A stretch of 64,000 nt of DNA from CBDBES01 sp965204465 (GCA_965204465.1 CBDBES010000002.1:620001-684000), one strand, 5' to 3'; positions 35,667 to 45,002 are shown, counted from the first letter of the stretch. The notes: generated by a model not told the origin, from the letters alone. Made by a program: numbers and translations.

Positions 35667-37643
35667 ATGTTAGTAGAGGAAATATCGAAATTTGATCATA
35701 AATACTTGGAGAATATAGCTGAAATTTGGGGAATAAAGGGTAAGATCAGTACGGGCAAGAAAAGTTTTCTAGAACAGCTTAGAAAAGTTGCCATGGATGA
35801 CTATTCTCTCAGGGGAGTCTTAGAGAAACTAACACCTATTCAAGTACAAATATACAACGTGATCATAAACAATAAGAATATTCTTACTCTGGGAGAAATA
35901 TCACGAAAAGTGCAGATGCAACCCATTAATGTAGAAAAAGAATTGAATGTTCTTAGGCAATTAATGCTGGTTTACCTAAGAAAAAATCGAAAGAGAATTA
36001 CAAATAATTTAGATAGATACTATCCTTTTGAAGAAATCAGAAATCGTGTTTCTACAGATACGAATGAAGATGGGGGATCCTTCAAATTATCACTTAAAAA
36101 GAATTTAGAAAAGTTAGGACTTGAAAATTTAGATAGTAAATATATATCCGCTGTTGGATCTAGCCTGGAATTAAAAGAGTTTATTAACAAGGCGCTTGAT
36201 GAAAAGACACTGGCTAAAATATTTAGAAAAATAAACGAGAAAGAATCCAGATTAATTGATGAAGTCTTCAAGAATGGAGGCATATTGGAAATCAACTCAG
36301 CCAGAACTTTATTAAATGAACAGAAGCTGAATCCTGAAAAAACTTTACGCAAATTAAGTAATTTAAAATTGATAGAAGATATCTATTTTATTGAAGAAAG
36401 ATTTGTTCGCGTTCTGGTTCTGTCATATGAAATATTTAATTACTTAGAACAAAATCCTATTTTTCCAAAAGAAGTTGGCGTAAAAGAGTTAAATGCGCAA
36501 AAAGTGAGCAATCAATTCGACTTCATTTTAAATATAAAAAAGCTGCTCCTTTTTATTTCTAAAAAAGGACTTACATTGGCCCAATCCGAAAAGATAAAGC
36601 AAATTGATCTGAAAAAAAGTGAGAGTAATCTGATCAATATTGATATAAGGCTTTTTAGAGAAAAAAGTCAAATACATCAACTTGAAGTTATATTACCTTT
36701 TTTAAAGATATTTGACCTTGTGGATATTAAAAATGAAGATATTATACTTAGACCATGCTTTGAATCAATATTAAAAAAAGACCCTTTGGAACTCACTAAA
36801 GAGCTACTCGATAAGACGGCAGAGGCTTCTGAAAAAAGAATGGTAGGTAAAGAAATATTTTTACCATTAGAACTTCCCTTCTATAAAAAGGAAGTATTAC
36901 TAAAATGTGTACACCTCATCAAAAAACATGGTTCTATTTATACAAAAATATTGCTTGCCAGAACAATACGTGATTCCACCATTTTATCCTCCACTTTTAA
37001 ATTAAAAGACTTTAGGAATATATATCTGAAGCAGTGGAATTCTATGGTCTCTGCTTTATTTTATATGCATGTTTTTGGCTTGATCGTCGTAGAATATCCT
37101 AAAAGAAAAATACAATTATCAGAAATAGGAGAGCATTTCTTCTTTAGCAAAAAAATATCAACTAAAAGTAGCCTTGGATCACTTTGGGTAAATCCAGACA
37201 GTACAGTCATTGCTATGCCAGATAAGCTTTCTATTTTTGACCTTCACTTATTAAAATCGTTTACAACGATTAAGGATTCTGAAAATGTATACAGCTTACA
37301 GATCAATAAAGAGGCCGTTCAGGAAGGTGTATTATTGGGCAATTCTGCCACTGATTTTAAAAACTTTCTGCAAGAATATTCCAGGAATAAAATACCTCAA
37401 AATATTCTTTTCTCCATCAAAAATTGGACGAGTGAGTTACCTATCGTAAACATAGAAGAAGGAGTTGTATTATTAGAAACATCCAGTAAGAAATTAAAAG
37501 ATCTACTAGTAGGGCAGATCAAGAGTCAAAAGATCATACTGAAAGAAATTTCTCCTACTGCGATGGTAATTGCAGAATCTAAGATCCCTGAAGTAATTGC
37601 AGTGGCAGAAAAACTAGAAATGATCGTAAAACTGATCAGATAG
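35667..37643 (+). CDS. Helicase-associated protein with XPB/Ssl2 N-terminal-like domain
   Basis: About 658 residues with no Walker motifs. The C-terminal region (about residues 505-655) resembles the XPB/Ssl2 N-terminal (Helicase_C_3-like) domain: LWVNPDSTVIAMPDKLSIFD, then SLQINKEAVQEGVLLGNSA and RNKIPQNILFSIKNW. Upstream parts are winged-helix-like repeats (TPIQVQIYNVI...LTLGEISRKVQ). In actinobacteria and some other phyla such proteins sit next to an XPB-type helicase; none is here. DNA binding or repair is inferred. The ATG at 35667 is preferred over TTG at 35655. rsmG starts 9 bases downstream. Confidence 0.7.
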   Translation: MLVEEISKFDHKYLENIAEIWGIKGKISTGKKSFLEQLRKVAMDDYSLRGVLEKLTPIQVQIYNVIINNKNILTLGEISRKVQMQPINVEKELNVLRQLMLVYLRKNRKRITNNLDRYYPFEEIRNRVSTDTNEDGGSFKLSLKKNLEKLGLENLDSKYISAVGSSLELKEFINKALDEKTLAKIFRKINEKESRLIDEVFKNGGILEINSARTLLNEQKLNPEKTLRKLSNLKLIEDIYFIEERFVRVLVLSYEIFNYLEQNPIFPKEVGVKELNAQKVSNQFDFILNIKKLLLFISKKGLTLAQSEKIKQIDLKKSESNLINIDIRLFREKSQIHQLEVILPFLKIFDLVDIKNEDIILRPCFESILKKDPLELTKELLDKTAEASEKRMVGKEIFLPLELPFYKKEVLLKCVHLIKKHGSIYTKILLARTIRDSTILSSTFKLKDFRNIYLKQWNSMVSALFYMHVFGLIVVEYPKRKIQLSEIGEHFFFSKKISTKSSLGSLWVNPDSTVIAMPDKLSIFDLHLLKSFTTIKDSENVYSLQINKEAVQEGVLLGNSATDFKNFLQEYSRNKIPQNILFSIKNWTSELPIVNIEEGVVLLETSSKKLKDLLVGQIKSQKIILKEISPTAMVIAESKIPEVIAVAEKLEMIVKLIR

Positions 37644-37652
37644 GATCATTCA

Positions 37653-38360
37653 TTGGAAGAATATTTTTTGAAATATCAAGAATATCTTCCACCTTTAAAT
37701 ACCATCCAGATCAAAAGATTAAACAAATATTTTCATTTCCTAACAAATACCGCAAAGAATTTTGGATTTATAGGAAAAACAAATGAAGAAATATTATGGT
37801 TAAGGCATATTTTAGATAGCTTAATTGTATTAAAAGGCAATATAGAGATCGGAAATACTGTAATGGACATGGGTACAGGGGCTGGTCTTCCCGGGATGCC
37901 TCTTAAAATTGCACTCCCTCAAAAACATTTTTTTTTGGTAGATTCTTCCATGAAAAAGATTAAATTCCTTGAAGAGTTGATAGATCAACTTAATATAACT
38001 CATGTAAAGGCCATACGGCATAATGTGTGCAAAACTTATAAAAAAGTTCATACTCTAGTGTTCAGGGCGTTTAAAAGTCCTCTTGTTTCTTTAGAGATTG
38101 CCACTCGTCATGTCAGATATCTGGGAAAAATTTTATACTGGAGGGCAAAGCCATTTGATACTTCTCCTTTTAAAAAAGAAATATATAACAGGATCAGTTC
38201 CTTTGGTTTAGAAATAGAAGATCATATTCCTTTAGAGTGTCCGGATATCCTTGGACATAGGGGGGTATATGTTTTTAAATTGATGAATAGGCCAATAAAT
38301 GACTTTCCCAGGGAATGGCATGAAATAATATCAGATCCATTGAATCAAAAAATTAAGTAA
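37653..38360 (+). CDS. rsmG: 16S rRNA (guanine-N7)-methyltransferase RsmG (GidB)
   Basis: SAM-dependent methylation of G527 of 16S rRNA. 235 residues. The family signatures LRHILDSLIVL and the SAM-binding loop DMGTGAGLPGMPLKIALP (usual form D-x-GSGAGFPG) are clear, followed by LVDSSMKKIKFLEEL. The segment TLVFRAFKSP corresponds to the conserved SRA region; the Ser is replaced by Phe, a minor variation. The start is TTG at 37653 shortly after an AGGA. It is probably co-transcribed with the XPB-like gene. mnmG, a common neighbour near the origin, is absent. Confidence 0.9.
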   Translation: MEEYFLKYQEYLPPLNTIQIKRLNKYFHFLTNTAKNFGFIGKTNEEILWLRHILDSLIVLKGNIEIGNTVMDMGTGAGLPGMPLKIALPQKHFFLVDSSMKKIKFLEELIDQLNITHVKAIRHNVCKTYKKVHTLVFRAFKSPLVSLEIATRHVRYLGKILYWRAKPFDTSPFKKEIYNRISSFGLEIEDHIPLECPDILGHRGVYVFKLMNRPINDFPREWHEIISDPLNQKIK

Positions 38361-38423
38361 CCATGGAAAAGACTATTTTTAGTAACTACTCAAAAAGTGG
38401 GTTAAATGTATATACACCACTAT

Positions 38424-38542
38424 TGACCTTACCCCAAAAAATTAGACACTCGGAACCATAAATAAGGAGTGTTCACATGAAGAAAAAAATAAGAAAAAGA
38501 AGCCGCTTAGGGGGTAAGCTCACTATGGCGTTGTTGCTTTAA
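38424..38542 (+). mobile_element. IS3-family remnant (left end and start of orfA)
   Basis: TGACCTTACCCCAAAAAATT at 38424 resembles the terminal repeat of IS3-group elements (TGA-CC-CCCC-AAAA-TT pattern). It is followed, after an AGGAG, by a 21-codon frame (38477-38542) starting MKKKIRKRSR, the basic start of a typical OrfA, which then breaks. Nothing of OrfB remains. It marks the left side of a small foreign-looking island containing the DUF1697 gene. Confidence 0.5.
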
Positions 38543-38614
38543 TTCAAAATACTTTTTGTTAATTTTTTTGCTTTACGTGTTTTTTGTTATCTTATATCAA
38601 TCTTGCAACTTGGT

Positions 38615-39151
38615 ATGAAGACATACATACTTTTATTACGTGGCGTTATGCCTACTGGGAAAAATAAAGTACCGATGAAACAATTACGCGAAGTACTTGG
38701 TAAACATGATTTTGAAAATGTCCGTACTTATATTGCTAGCGGCAACGCCTTGGTTGAAACTGATTTGTCTGTGCGTGATATTGAAACAAAAGTACATGAT
38801 CTTATTAAAAAATATATTGGCCCTGATCTTACGATAGTTGTTCGCACTGGTGCACAACTACAGAAAGTACTTGATGAAAATCTTTTCAAAAAGGGTCATG
38901 ATATTTCACGAGTATTTTTTGTTTTGTTTGCACACAAACCTGCTTCTCATAAAATAGAAAGACTGCAGGAAGAAGATTTTGGCGACTGTCAGTTAAAATT
39001 TGGTAAAAATGCTGCTTATATGTATATCCCTGGCGATGCTTCTCGCTCAAAGCTGAGTAATAACTTTATAGAGAAAAAACTTGATGTGTCTGCAACCATG
39101 AGAAATTTTAACACCATGATCAAGCTCATAAAAATGAGCCATAATGATTGA
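38615..39151 (+). CDS. DUF1697-family protein
   Basis: 178 residues from the ATG at 38615 (a TTG at 38603 is also possible). DUF1697 features are KTYILLLRGV followed by GKNKVPMKQLREVL and FENVRTYIASGNALVET, with a C-terminal MRNFNTMIKL. The biochemical function of the family is unknown. Codon use differs from its neighbours: 7 of 9 arginines use CGN, against mostly AGA/AGG in adjacent rsmG. With an IS3 remnant on one side and the MITE-like repeat on the other, recent horizontal acquisition is likely. Confidence 0.85.
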   Translation: MKTYILLLRGVMPTGKNKVPMKQLREVLGKHDFENVRTYIASGNALVETDLSVRDIETKVHDLIKKYIGPDLTIVVRTGAQLQKVLDENLFKKGHDISRVFFVLFAHKPASHKIERLQEEDFGDCQLKFGKNAAYMYIPGDASRSKLSNNFIEKKLDVSATMRNFNTMIKLIKMSHND

Positions 39152-39212
39152 CTGCTGAAGATACTTCAAACGAAGTCAAGTCTGTTTTTCTTTTTGCTCT
39201 TTTGTAAGCCTT

Positions 39213-39319
39213 AGAGCCTGTGCCTCAACACAGAAGAATAATTTACTACTAATGTAAATGCTTTTAAGTTGGCGTACAGGCCTCATATGTGTACAAAGTA
39301 CAGCCTAACGGCATTGGTT
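39213..39319 (-). repeat. Dispersed MITE-like repeat, copy B
   Basis: Reverse-orientation copy of 15276-15381, 107 bases, with one extra G and a few substitutions (for example GTAC for GTGC in the end repeat). It has the same inverted-repeat-bounded core and the same adjoining 35-base segment with TGTACTTTGTACA. It lies between the DUF1697 gene and an unknown gene. Confidence 0.75.
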
Positions 39320-39379
39320 GTTGTAATGTTTTGCATAAAGAGGTTTGACATAACGCTGATGAATCTATAATTGGTATTG

Positions 39380-40060
39380 ATGTCTTCTAAAAAGGATAAA
39401 AATTATCAAAGAGCTTTTCAATTGACTCATGTTGTTTTAGCTCCTAAGAATAAAATTGCTACTTTTTGGGCTACTACATTCCAATATCATGTCATTTCCC
39501 AATTACTGAATAAAAAATGTTCTCTTCGCAGTGGTACCATTGATTGCTATAAACCAAAGATCATTACTCCAGACTCCTTCATGGATACATTCCATGGTTT
39601 TTCAAAAGAAGATGTTGAATTTGCAGAGCATATCTCTGGTGAAGATATTTCGAGAGTCAGAATTTTAGGATATCAATTCAGAAATCAATTGCAAGATGAA
39701 AAAAAAATTTTTCTTCCAATAAAGCAAGTGATCAGCAATATTAAAAACAGATCAAAAGAAAAACTGGATAATACTGTAATTTTAGCAGCGCCTGATGATA
39801 TCTGGTCTTTGTCATTGACTAAATTTGCAATGGAGACTATTTTTAGATCATTTCCGGGGAATATTCAGGATTTGGAAGAGAGAGGATTTTTTCTAAGTGA
39901 GTCGGAAAAAAGGGTGCAAGAAATAGAAATGATGTTCATGGATGTAAATCGTTCTTCTAACAAAGAATTGGCTAAAAAATTGGGGAGTAAGCTACAGCAA
40001 TACGGTCTTTTTGATAAATATGAAGAGCGTTTTTTGAATTTGTATAAAAGCCTTAACTAG
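39380..40060 (+). CDS. Hypothetical protein
   Basis: About 226 residues, apparently soluble, with no signal peptide or membrane segment. ATG at 39380 preferred over TTG at 39371. A basic N-terminus (MSSKKDKNYQRAFQL) is followed by mixed alpha/beta-like sequence and a helix-rich C-terminus (SNKELAKKLGSKLQQYGLFD). No family recognised. Codon use is AGA-rich like the host genes. It overlaps the convergent suhB by 8 bases. Confidence 0.6.
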   Translation: MSSKKDKNYQRAFQLTHVVLAPKNKIATFWATTFQYHVISQLLNKKCSLRSGTIDCYKPKIITPDSFMDTFHGFSKEDVEFAEHISGEDISRVRILGYQFRNQLQDEKKIFLPIKQVISNIKNRSKEKLDNTVILAAPDDIWSLSLTKFAMETIFRSFPGNIQDLEERGFFLSESEKRVQEIEMMFMDVNRSSNKELAKKLGSKLQQYGLFDKYEERFLNLYKSLN

Positions 40061-40835
40061 AATCTAGAATTTTTAAAATATCATTATGGATGAACCCATT
40101 ACTGACCACCATCTGTGGGTAGAATATATCTATTTTTGAATTATCAAATTTTGTTGCCTTGCCCCCGGCTTCTTTAGCAATAATAAGTGCTGCAGCGGTA
40201 TCCCATGCCTGAAGCCCTTCTTCATAGTATCCATCTAGCCTACCGCATGCTACGAAGCAAATGTCAATAGCAGATGAACCAGTTCTCCTAATGTCCTGTA
40301 TTTCATGCAAAAAATTTCCTAATCTTTTTAATAGGGTATCCATTCTGTTTCTACGATCATAAGGGAAACCTGTCCCCAATAAGGCTCTATTGATAGAACT
40401 GGTTTGAGAAACTCTGATCGGTTTTTCATTTAAAAAAGCGCCTTTGCCCTTGATCCCATGGAATAATTCATTAAAAAAGGGATTATAAACCATCCCCAAG
40501 ATCGGTTCGTTATTTTCATCCGTGAGAGCAATAGAAACCGCAAACATAGGGAAATCATGGGCGAAGCTGGTCGTACCATCTAAAGGATCGATCAGCCATT
40601 TATATCCATTTTGACTCTCGTATGCGGTACCCTCTTCCGCTATGATACCAAAATCCTTAAAAGAATTTTTGAGAGATTCTACTACAAATTGTTCACTCTC
40701 CTGATCGGCATTAGTCAATAAATTGATATCCGATTTATGCTGGATTTTTTTTTCCTTATGCATGTATTTCAGAAGTATTTCTCCTGCGGCATAAGTAATT
40801 TTTTTTAATTCTAAAGATATTTTTTCTAGATCCAT
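40053..40835 (-). CDS. suhB: Inositol monophosphatase family protein
   Basis: Mg-dependent, Li-sensitive sugar/inositol phosphatase family. About 260 residues. Metal-binding motifs are IIAEEGT, WLIDPLDGTTSFAHDFP (about residues 80-96) and, C-terminal, WDTAAALIIAKEAGG. The ATG at 40835 has GAGG 6 bases upstream; the ATG at 40847 directly abuts the thiL stop and lacks one. Substrate may be myo-inositol-1-phosphate or another phosphate ester; SuhB-type RNA/antitermination roles are known in E. coli but cannot be judged here. Coupled to thiL upstream. Confidence 0.9.
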   Translation of the reverse strand: MDLEKISLELKKITYAAGEILLKYMHKEKKIQHKSDINLLTNADQESEQFVVESLKNSFKDFGIIAEEGTAYESQNGYKWLIDPLDGTTSFAHDFPMFAVSIALTDENNEPILGMVYNPFFNELFHGIKGKGAFLNEKPIRVSQTSSINRALLGTGFPYDRRNRMDTLLKRLGNFLHEIQDIRRTGSSAIDICFVACGRLDGYYEEGLQAWDTAAALIIAKEAGGKATKFDNSKIDIFYPQMVVSNGFIHNDILKILDSS

Positions 40836-40847
40836 AGGAAACCTCAT

Positions 40848-41834
40848 TTAAGAAAAATGTTTGAACTCATTCTTCATCATCTCTTTTATATTTATTTTTT
40901 TATTATCTTTCATATATTGAACGGATGCATTCTTATTCCTTTCTTGAATGTATCCTATAATTTTGATGGAAATATTTTTGCGGTGTAGTCTATCTATTTT
41001 TAATTTTTCTTTAGGACTGCATATAAAAAGAATTGCAAAATCCTCTCCACCAAATAAGATATGCTTTAATCTCTCTGAAAATTCAAGATCATTTAGTTCA
41101 ATAGGATAGGGTAATTCAGTTAAAAATACTTTGCAGCGAATATGATTCAATTTTGCCAATATAGAAAGGCTTTTATGCAGACTGTCTGAAAGGTCTATGC
41201 TGGATTTTGCATTCAGATCAATAAGTATTTTAGGCGCATCTGCCTGGGCCTTAGGGCGAGTATAAAAAGAATGCAATTTTTTCGAAATATTTTTTTTATT
41301 TTGAAACTTCCATAATGCATAGGAACCACCCCCTACATTCCCAAGCAATAGAAGAATATCTCCTTTCTTGATATTCTTATTTTCTCTAAAAATAAATTGA
41401 TCAGACCTTCCCAAAAGAGTCATCGAAAAACAATCAAAAGGTGCTGTTGTAGTATCACCCCCCAGTAATCTAATGTTGTATTTTTTAAGTTCTTCTCCAA
41501 ATGTTTTTGAAAATCGTGATAACCATTTTTTATGCTTTAAGAATGAATCACTTAAATATAAATTTAGAAGAGCCATTTGAGGAATACCGCCTTTAGCATA
41601 AATATCAGAAAGATTCATTTGTACAAGTTTAAAAGCCACATCTTCGGGAAGGCACCAGTCCCAGTTAAAATGAACTTTTTCTACAAGCTGATCTGTGGTC
41701 AAAAGAACATATTTTTTAGAAATCTGAGAGGGATAAAAAAAAGATGTGTCGTCTCTTAAAGGAATAGATTTATCGGAAGGAAACTTATTTGAATATCTTT
41801 GGATACAATCGATTATTTTATTTTCCTTTTCCAT
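40848..41834 (-). CDS. thiL: Thiamine-monophosphate kinase
   Basis: Makes thiamine diphosphate from the monophosphate. 328 residues. Family motifs: RDDTSFFYP (degenerate GDDAAV), LTTDQLVEKVHF, MNLSDIYAKGGIPQ and RLLGGDTTTAP, then GDILLLLGNVGGGSYAL. The N-terminal GxGDDaA consensus is degenerate (LRDDTSF), though the Asp pair is kept. The C-terminal part contains HILFGGEDFAILF. It is followed directly by suhB. No other thiamine genes and no TPP riboswitch are visible. Confidence 0.88.
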   Translation of the reverse strand: MEKENKIIDCIQRYSNKFPSDKSIPLRDDTSFFYPSQISKKYVLLTTDQLVEKVHFNWDWCLPEDVAFKLVQMNLSDIYAKGGIPQMALLNLYLSDSFLKHKKWLSRFSKTFGEELKKYNIRLLGGDTTTAPFDCFSMTLLGRSDQFIFRENKNIKKGDILLLLGNVGGGSYALWKFQNKKNISKKLHSFYTRPKAQADAPKILIDLNAKSSIDLSDSLHKSLSILAKLNHIRCKVFLTELPYPIELNDLEFSERLKHILFGGEDFAILFICSPKEKLKIDRLHRKNISIKIIGYIQERNKNASVQYMKDNKKINIKEMMKNEFKHFS

Positions 41835-42081
41835 GAAAATTGCACAGAGTCTAATGCATTATTTTTACTTTTGTCAAGCGAATTTTTTACATATTTCCAT
41901 TATAAAAAACTTGATCCCTCACTCTATGGATAAAGACGTATTGAGCAGGCGCTTATTTATCCCCCAACTATTATAATTATGAAGTGATAACGATGGTCTT
42001 GAGTGGATCTATGAAATAGATGATCTATAAAAAATGCTGAAAACAAGGATCATCAAATACAAAATGATGAAGAGTGAACTC

Positions 42082-43416
42082 TTAGTCAAAACCACCTTGT
42101 GCCGGTTTCTTGTACGATCTTGCTAAAATGGAGATAGGATGAAGCGTTTTGCTATTTGTATCCATTCCCTGGCCTAATTGAACCCCCGCTAAAGGACAAT
42201 CGGAAGAAAATTTATCTGCGTTGGAATTTTTAAGCCCCTCAAAAGCCTTCTTGCCCACTTTTAGACTTAGATCAAAAAAATCTTTTTTCATGGCCCAATT
42301 TCCATTATGCCCTGAACATTCTTCCACTAAAGATACCTTTGCACCTGGAATCAATCTCATTACTTCCAAAGAACAATAGCCTATATTCTGCGCCCTTAGA
42401 TGACATGGGATATGGTATCCTATATTGCCTGGATCACTTTGAAAGTCATAATTGAATTGATCAGCCTTTTTTAATTCAAGCAAATATTCATTCAGATCCC
42501 TGGTCATTTTGCTCACCAATTCTGCCTTTTCCCGCCATTCTTTTGGTAAAAAGAGCATGTATTCTTTCTTTAAAGTTAGAGAACAGGTAGGATTAATAGC
42601 CAGAATATGATAACCTTGCTCTGCATAAGGATACAAGGATTCTATATTTTGTTTCATTTTTTTAATGGCTAATTTGAGGTCTCCGCTATTCAAGGCTGGC
42701 ATTCCACAACAATTTTGTTCGGGATGAATCACCTTAACATTATTTTTTTCTAAAACGAATAAGGCATCTTTACCAATTTGAGGGTCATTATAATTTACAA
42801 AGCAAGTAGAAAAAAGAACTGCCTTTAATTGACTATTTTCAATTGCCTTATTCTCTTTTCTAAATGATTTATACCATTTTGCAAATGGTATTTTAGCAAA
42901 CGAAGGCATTTTTTTATTTTTATGGATTCCTAATATAAACTGGAAAATAGACCTACAAAAGTTATTTTGAAAGAGTCTGTTTATGATAAAAGACATCCAG
43001 CCAGAGTTCATTTTCCCAGCCAGATCAACATTTTGCAATATCTTATCTTTAAAAGATACTCCATTTTTTTTGGCCTTTATATGAACTGATCTTTGCATTA
43101 GAGCCGGAAAATTCAAATCATATTCATGGTTGTCTTGGTCTGTATAAGGGCACTTAACATAGCATATCTTGCATTGAAAACATTCGCTTACTACTTTTTC
43201 TTTATCTTCTTGAGAGATATTAGAAACAATCCCGTCTGCTCTTTCATCAATGGCTTCAAATAAAGAAGGAAAGGAACCACAATAGTTAAAACACATTCTA
43301 CATCCATGACATATGTCAAAGACTCTATCCATCTCTTTATGTAGAGAGTCTTCATTCCAATAAACAGGATTGTTAGGATCGTAGATCGTATTCGTTTTAT
43401 CTTTTAATGAGATCAT
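42082..43416 (-). CDS. Heterodisulfide-reductase-like Fe-S oxidoreductase (GlpC-like, CCG domains)
   Basis: 444 residues. Two [4Fe-4S] ferredoxin-type motifs lie near the N-terminus: CHGCRMCFNYCGSFPSL and CFQCKICYVKCP. Two CCG (cysteine-rich) domains follow: VIHPEQNCCGMPALNSGDL and, further on, IPCHLRAQNIGY plus EECSGHNG. Proteins of this type are often encoded beside rubrerythrin and may deliver electrons to it; here rubrerythrin is immediately upstream on the same strand. Cytoplasmic or membrane-associated electron transfer is inferred; the donor and acceptor are unknown. Confidence 0.85.
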   Translation of the reverse strand: MISLKDKTNTIYDPNNPVYWNEDSLHKEMDRVFDICHGCRMCFNYCGSFPSLFEAIDERADGIVSNISQEDKEKVVSECFQCKICYVKCPYTDQDNHEYDLNFPALMQRSVHIKAKKNGVSFKDKILQNVDLAGKMNSGWMSFIINRLFQNNFCRSIFQFILGIHKNKKMPSFAKIPFAKWYKSFRKENKAIENSQLKAVLFSTCFVNYNDPQIGKDALFVLEKNNVKVIHPEQNCCGMPALNSGDLKLAIKKMKQNIESLYPYAEQGYHILAINPTCSLTLKKEYMLFLPKEWREKAELVSKMTRDLNEYLLELKKADQFNYDFQSDPGNIGYHIPCHLRAQNIGYCSLEVMRLIPGAKVSLVEECSGHNGNWAMKKDFFDLSLKVGKKAFEGLKNSNADKFSSDCPLAGVQLGQGMDTNSKTLHPISILARSYKKPAQGGFD

Positions 43417-43472
43417 GACATTCTTAATATAAGCACATAATAAGTTTACGCTATTAAATTAATTCTTTAGAT

Positions 43473-43507
43473 GATTGACTGGAATGCTCATTTTATTCCA
43501 GTCAATC
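43473..43507 (-). terminator. Strong hairpin between rubrerythrin and Fe-S oxidoreductase genes
   Basis: A perfect 13-bp inverted repeat, GATTGACTGGAAT / ATTCCAGTCAATC, with a 9-base loop, lies 30 bases after the rubrerythrin stop. No strong U-tract follows on the minus strand, so it may be an attenuator or an mRNA 3'-end stabiliser that sets rubrerythrin above the downstream gene. Confidence 0.55.
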
Positions 43508-43536
43508 TTATGGCGATACTTTATACAAAAAAATTT

Positions 43537-43956
43537 TCAATTAATCGAATCAAAGCCTTGTTGAAAGCGATTTGCATGCGACTTTTCAGCTTTGGCAAGA
43601 ACTTCAAACCAGTCTGCAATTTCTACAAAACCTTCTTCCCTGGCTGTCTTGGCCATACCAGGGTACATATCTGTATATTCGTAAGTTTCACCTGCTATAG
43701 CAGCCTGAAGATTTTGGCTGGTATTTCCAATGGGTTTATCCGTTGCAGGATCGCCTACTTTTCTCAGAAAATCCAAGTGGCCATAAGCATGCCCAGTTTC
43801 GCCTTCCGCTGTGTCACGGAAAAGACCCGCTACATCAGGTAACCCTTCTACATCTGCCTGTTTAGCAAAATATAGATAACGCCTGTTCGCCTGGGATTCT
43901 CCAGAAAATGCGTCTTTTAAATTTTGATGTGTTTTACTTCCATTCAAATCAGACAT
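43537..43956 (-). CDS. Rubrerythrin-family protein (diiron domain only)
   Basis: About 139 residues from the ATG at 43956, which follows AAGGAG at good spacing. The longer open frame upstream is not protein-like. Ferritin-like diiron ligands are visible in FSGESQANRRYL, EGETGHAYGHL, AGETYEYTDMYP and KAEKSHANRF. The C-terminal rubredoxin domain of classical rubrerythrin is absent, as in erythrin/sulerythrin forms. Expected role: peroxide reduction in oxidative stress. The neighbouring Fe-S oxidoreductase may supply the electrons that the missing rubredoxin domain would otherwise relay. Confidence 0.9.
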   Translation of the reverse strand: MSDLNGSKTHQNLKDAFSGESQANRRYLYFAKQADVEGLPDVAGLFRDTAEGETGHAYGHLDFLRKVGDPATDKPIGNTSQNLQAAIAGETYEYTDMYPGMAKTAREEGFVEIADWFEVLAKAEKSHANRFQQGFDSIN

Positions 43957-44147
43957 AAAAATCTCCTTTAAATTTAGATTGAGTCCAATCTTTATAATAT
44001 TAAATTCAAGGTCAACTTTTTTTTTAATTTTTTCTAATTTTTTTGTCGAAAATTGAATAAATTGCTTAAAAAAACATATACTCTCATCCATATCTCTTCA
44101 AAAAAAGCAAAAATATATTTTCTAAATTCATCTTGCTTACCGCAAGA

Positions 44148-45002
44148 ATGTATATAATTTTTATGTTTCTATCTTTTATACTTAATTTTCAAATTTTTCT
44201 GAATATGATCTCCATACAGAATTTATCTTATCAGAATACGGAAATTAAAAAATTAAGATCAGAATTAAAGCAAAATTTAAGGCTTTGGCATAAGAAAAAG
44301 GCCATCAATATTAAATGGAGAAAATATATTATTCAGAAAAAGGACAATTTTTTTTCTATTATGGCTAAAACAATGCAGGATCATGATACTCTTTCTAGTG
44401 TAAATAGACTATCTTCTTTGTGGGATATTAATTTAAAAGAATCCTGGCTGATTCCCAATATGAGAGGTATTGCAGTATATGGTGATAAAGCAAAACTATC
44501 TCAAAAATATTCTATTGATCAGAAAAAAATTGAAAAAATACCGGGCAAGAAAAATCTATACTTTATCCCCGGATCTAAATTTTCACCGCATGAAAGAAAA
44601 TATCTGGATTTGCGCATATTCATAAGGCCTGTATCGGGGAGAATATCTTCTGGATATGGATTCAGAAAAGATCCTTTCAGCAATAAAAAGAAATTCCATA
44701 AAGGAATCGACATTGCATGCAAAATGAATAGCAAGGTAAGGGCTTCTGCAGATGGAAAAATTATTTTTAAGGGTTATTTGCCTTCATATGGCAAGGTTAT
44801 TATTATACAGCATCTTAATGGGTATCAAACTCTATATGGGCATCTTAAAAAGATCATTCATCATAAAAAAACCTTTGTTAAACAAGGAGAATTGATCGCT
44901 TATTCAGGAAATTCGGGTATATCCACTGGTCCCCATTTGCATTTTGAGGTAAGAAGAAAAGGCAAGAACTATCGTCCTCGATTCAAAAGGCATTCACTTT
45001 GA
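44148..45002 (+). CDS. M23-family (LytM/peptidoglycan endopeptidase-like) metallopeptidase
   Basis: About 284 residues from the ATG at 44148 (a TTG at 44133 is in frame). An N-terminal hydrophobic anchor (about residues 2-20) precedes a basic, coiled region. The C-terminal LytM domain has zinc ligands in FHKGIDIA (H-x3-D) and GPHLHFEV (H-x-H), plus SSGYGFRKDPF and YGHL. With the zinc residues intact it is probably an active periplasmic enzyme cleaving peptidoglycan crosslinks, or a cell-division-linked endopeptidase. Divergent from rubrerythrin. Confidence 0.9.
   Translation: MYIIFMFLSFILNFQIFLNMISIQNLSYQNTEIKKLRSELKQNLRLWHKKKAINIKWRKYIIQKKDNFFSIMAKTMQDHDTLSSVNRLSSLWDINLKESWLIPNMRGIAVYGDKAKLSQKYSIDQKKIEKIPGKKNLYFIPGSKFSPHERKYLDLRIFIRPVSGRISSGYGFRKDPFSNKKKFHKGIDIACKMNSKVRASADGKIIFKGYLPSYGKVIIIQHLNGYQTLYGHLKKIIHHKKTFVKQGELIAYSGNSGISTGPHLHFEVRRKGKNYRPRFKRHSL

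Noticed and set aside
43957..44060. Possible PerR box upstream of rubrerythrin (ATTATAA half-site)
   Set aside because: Only one half matches; in such AT-rich DNA it is expected by chance.
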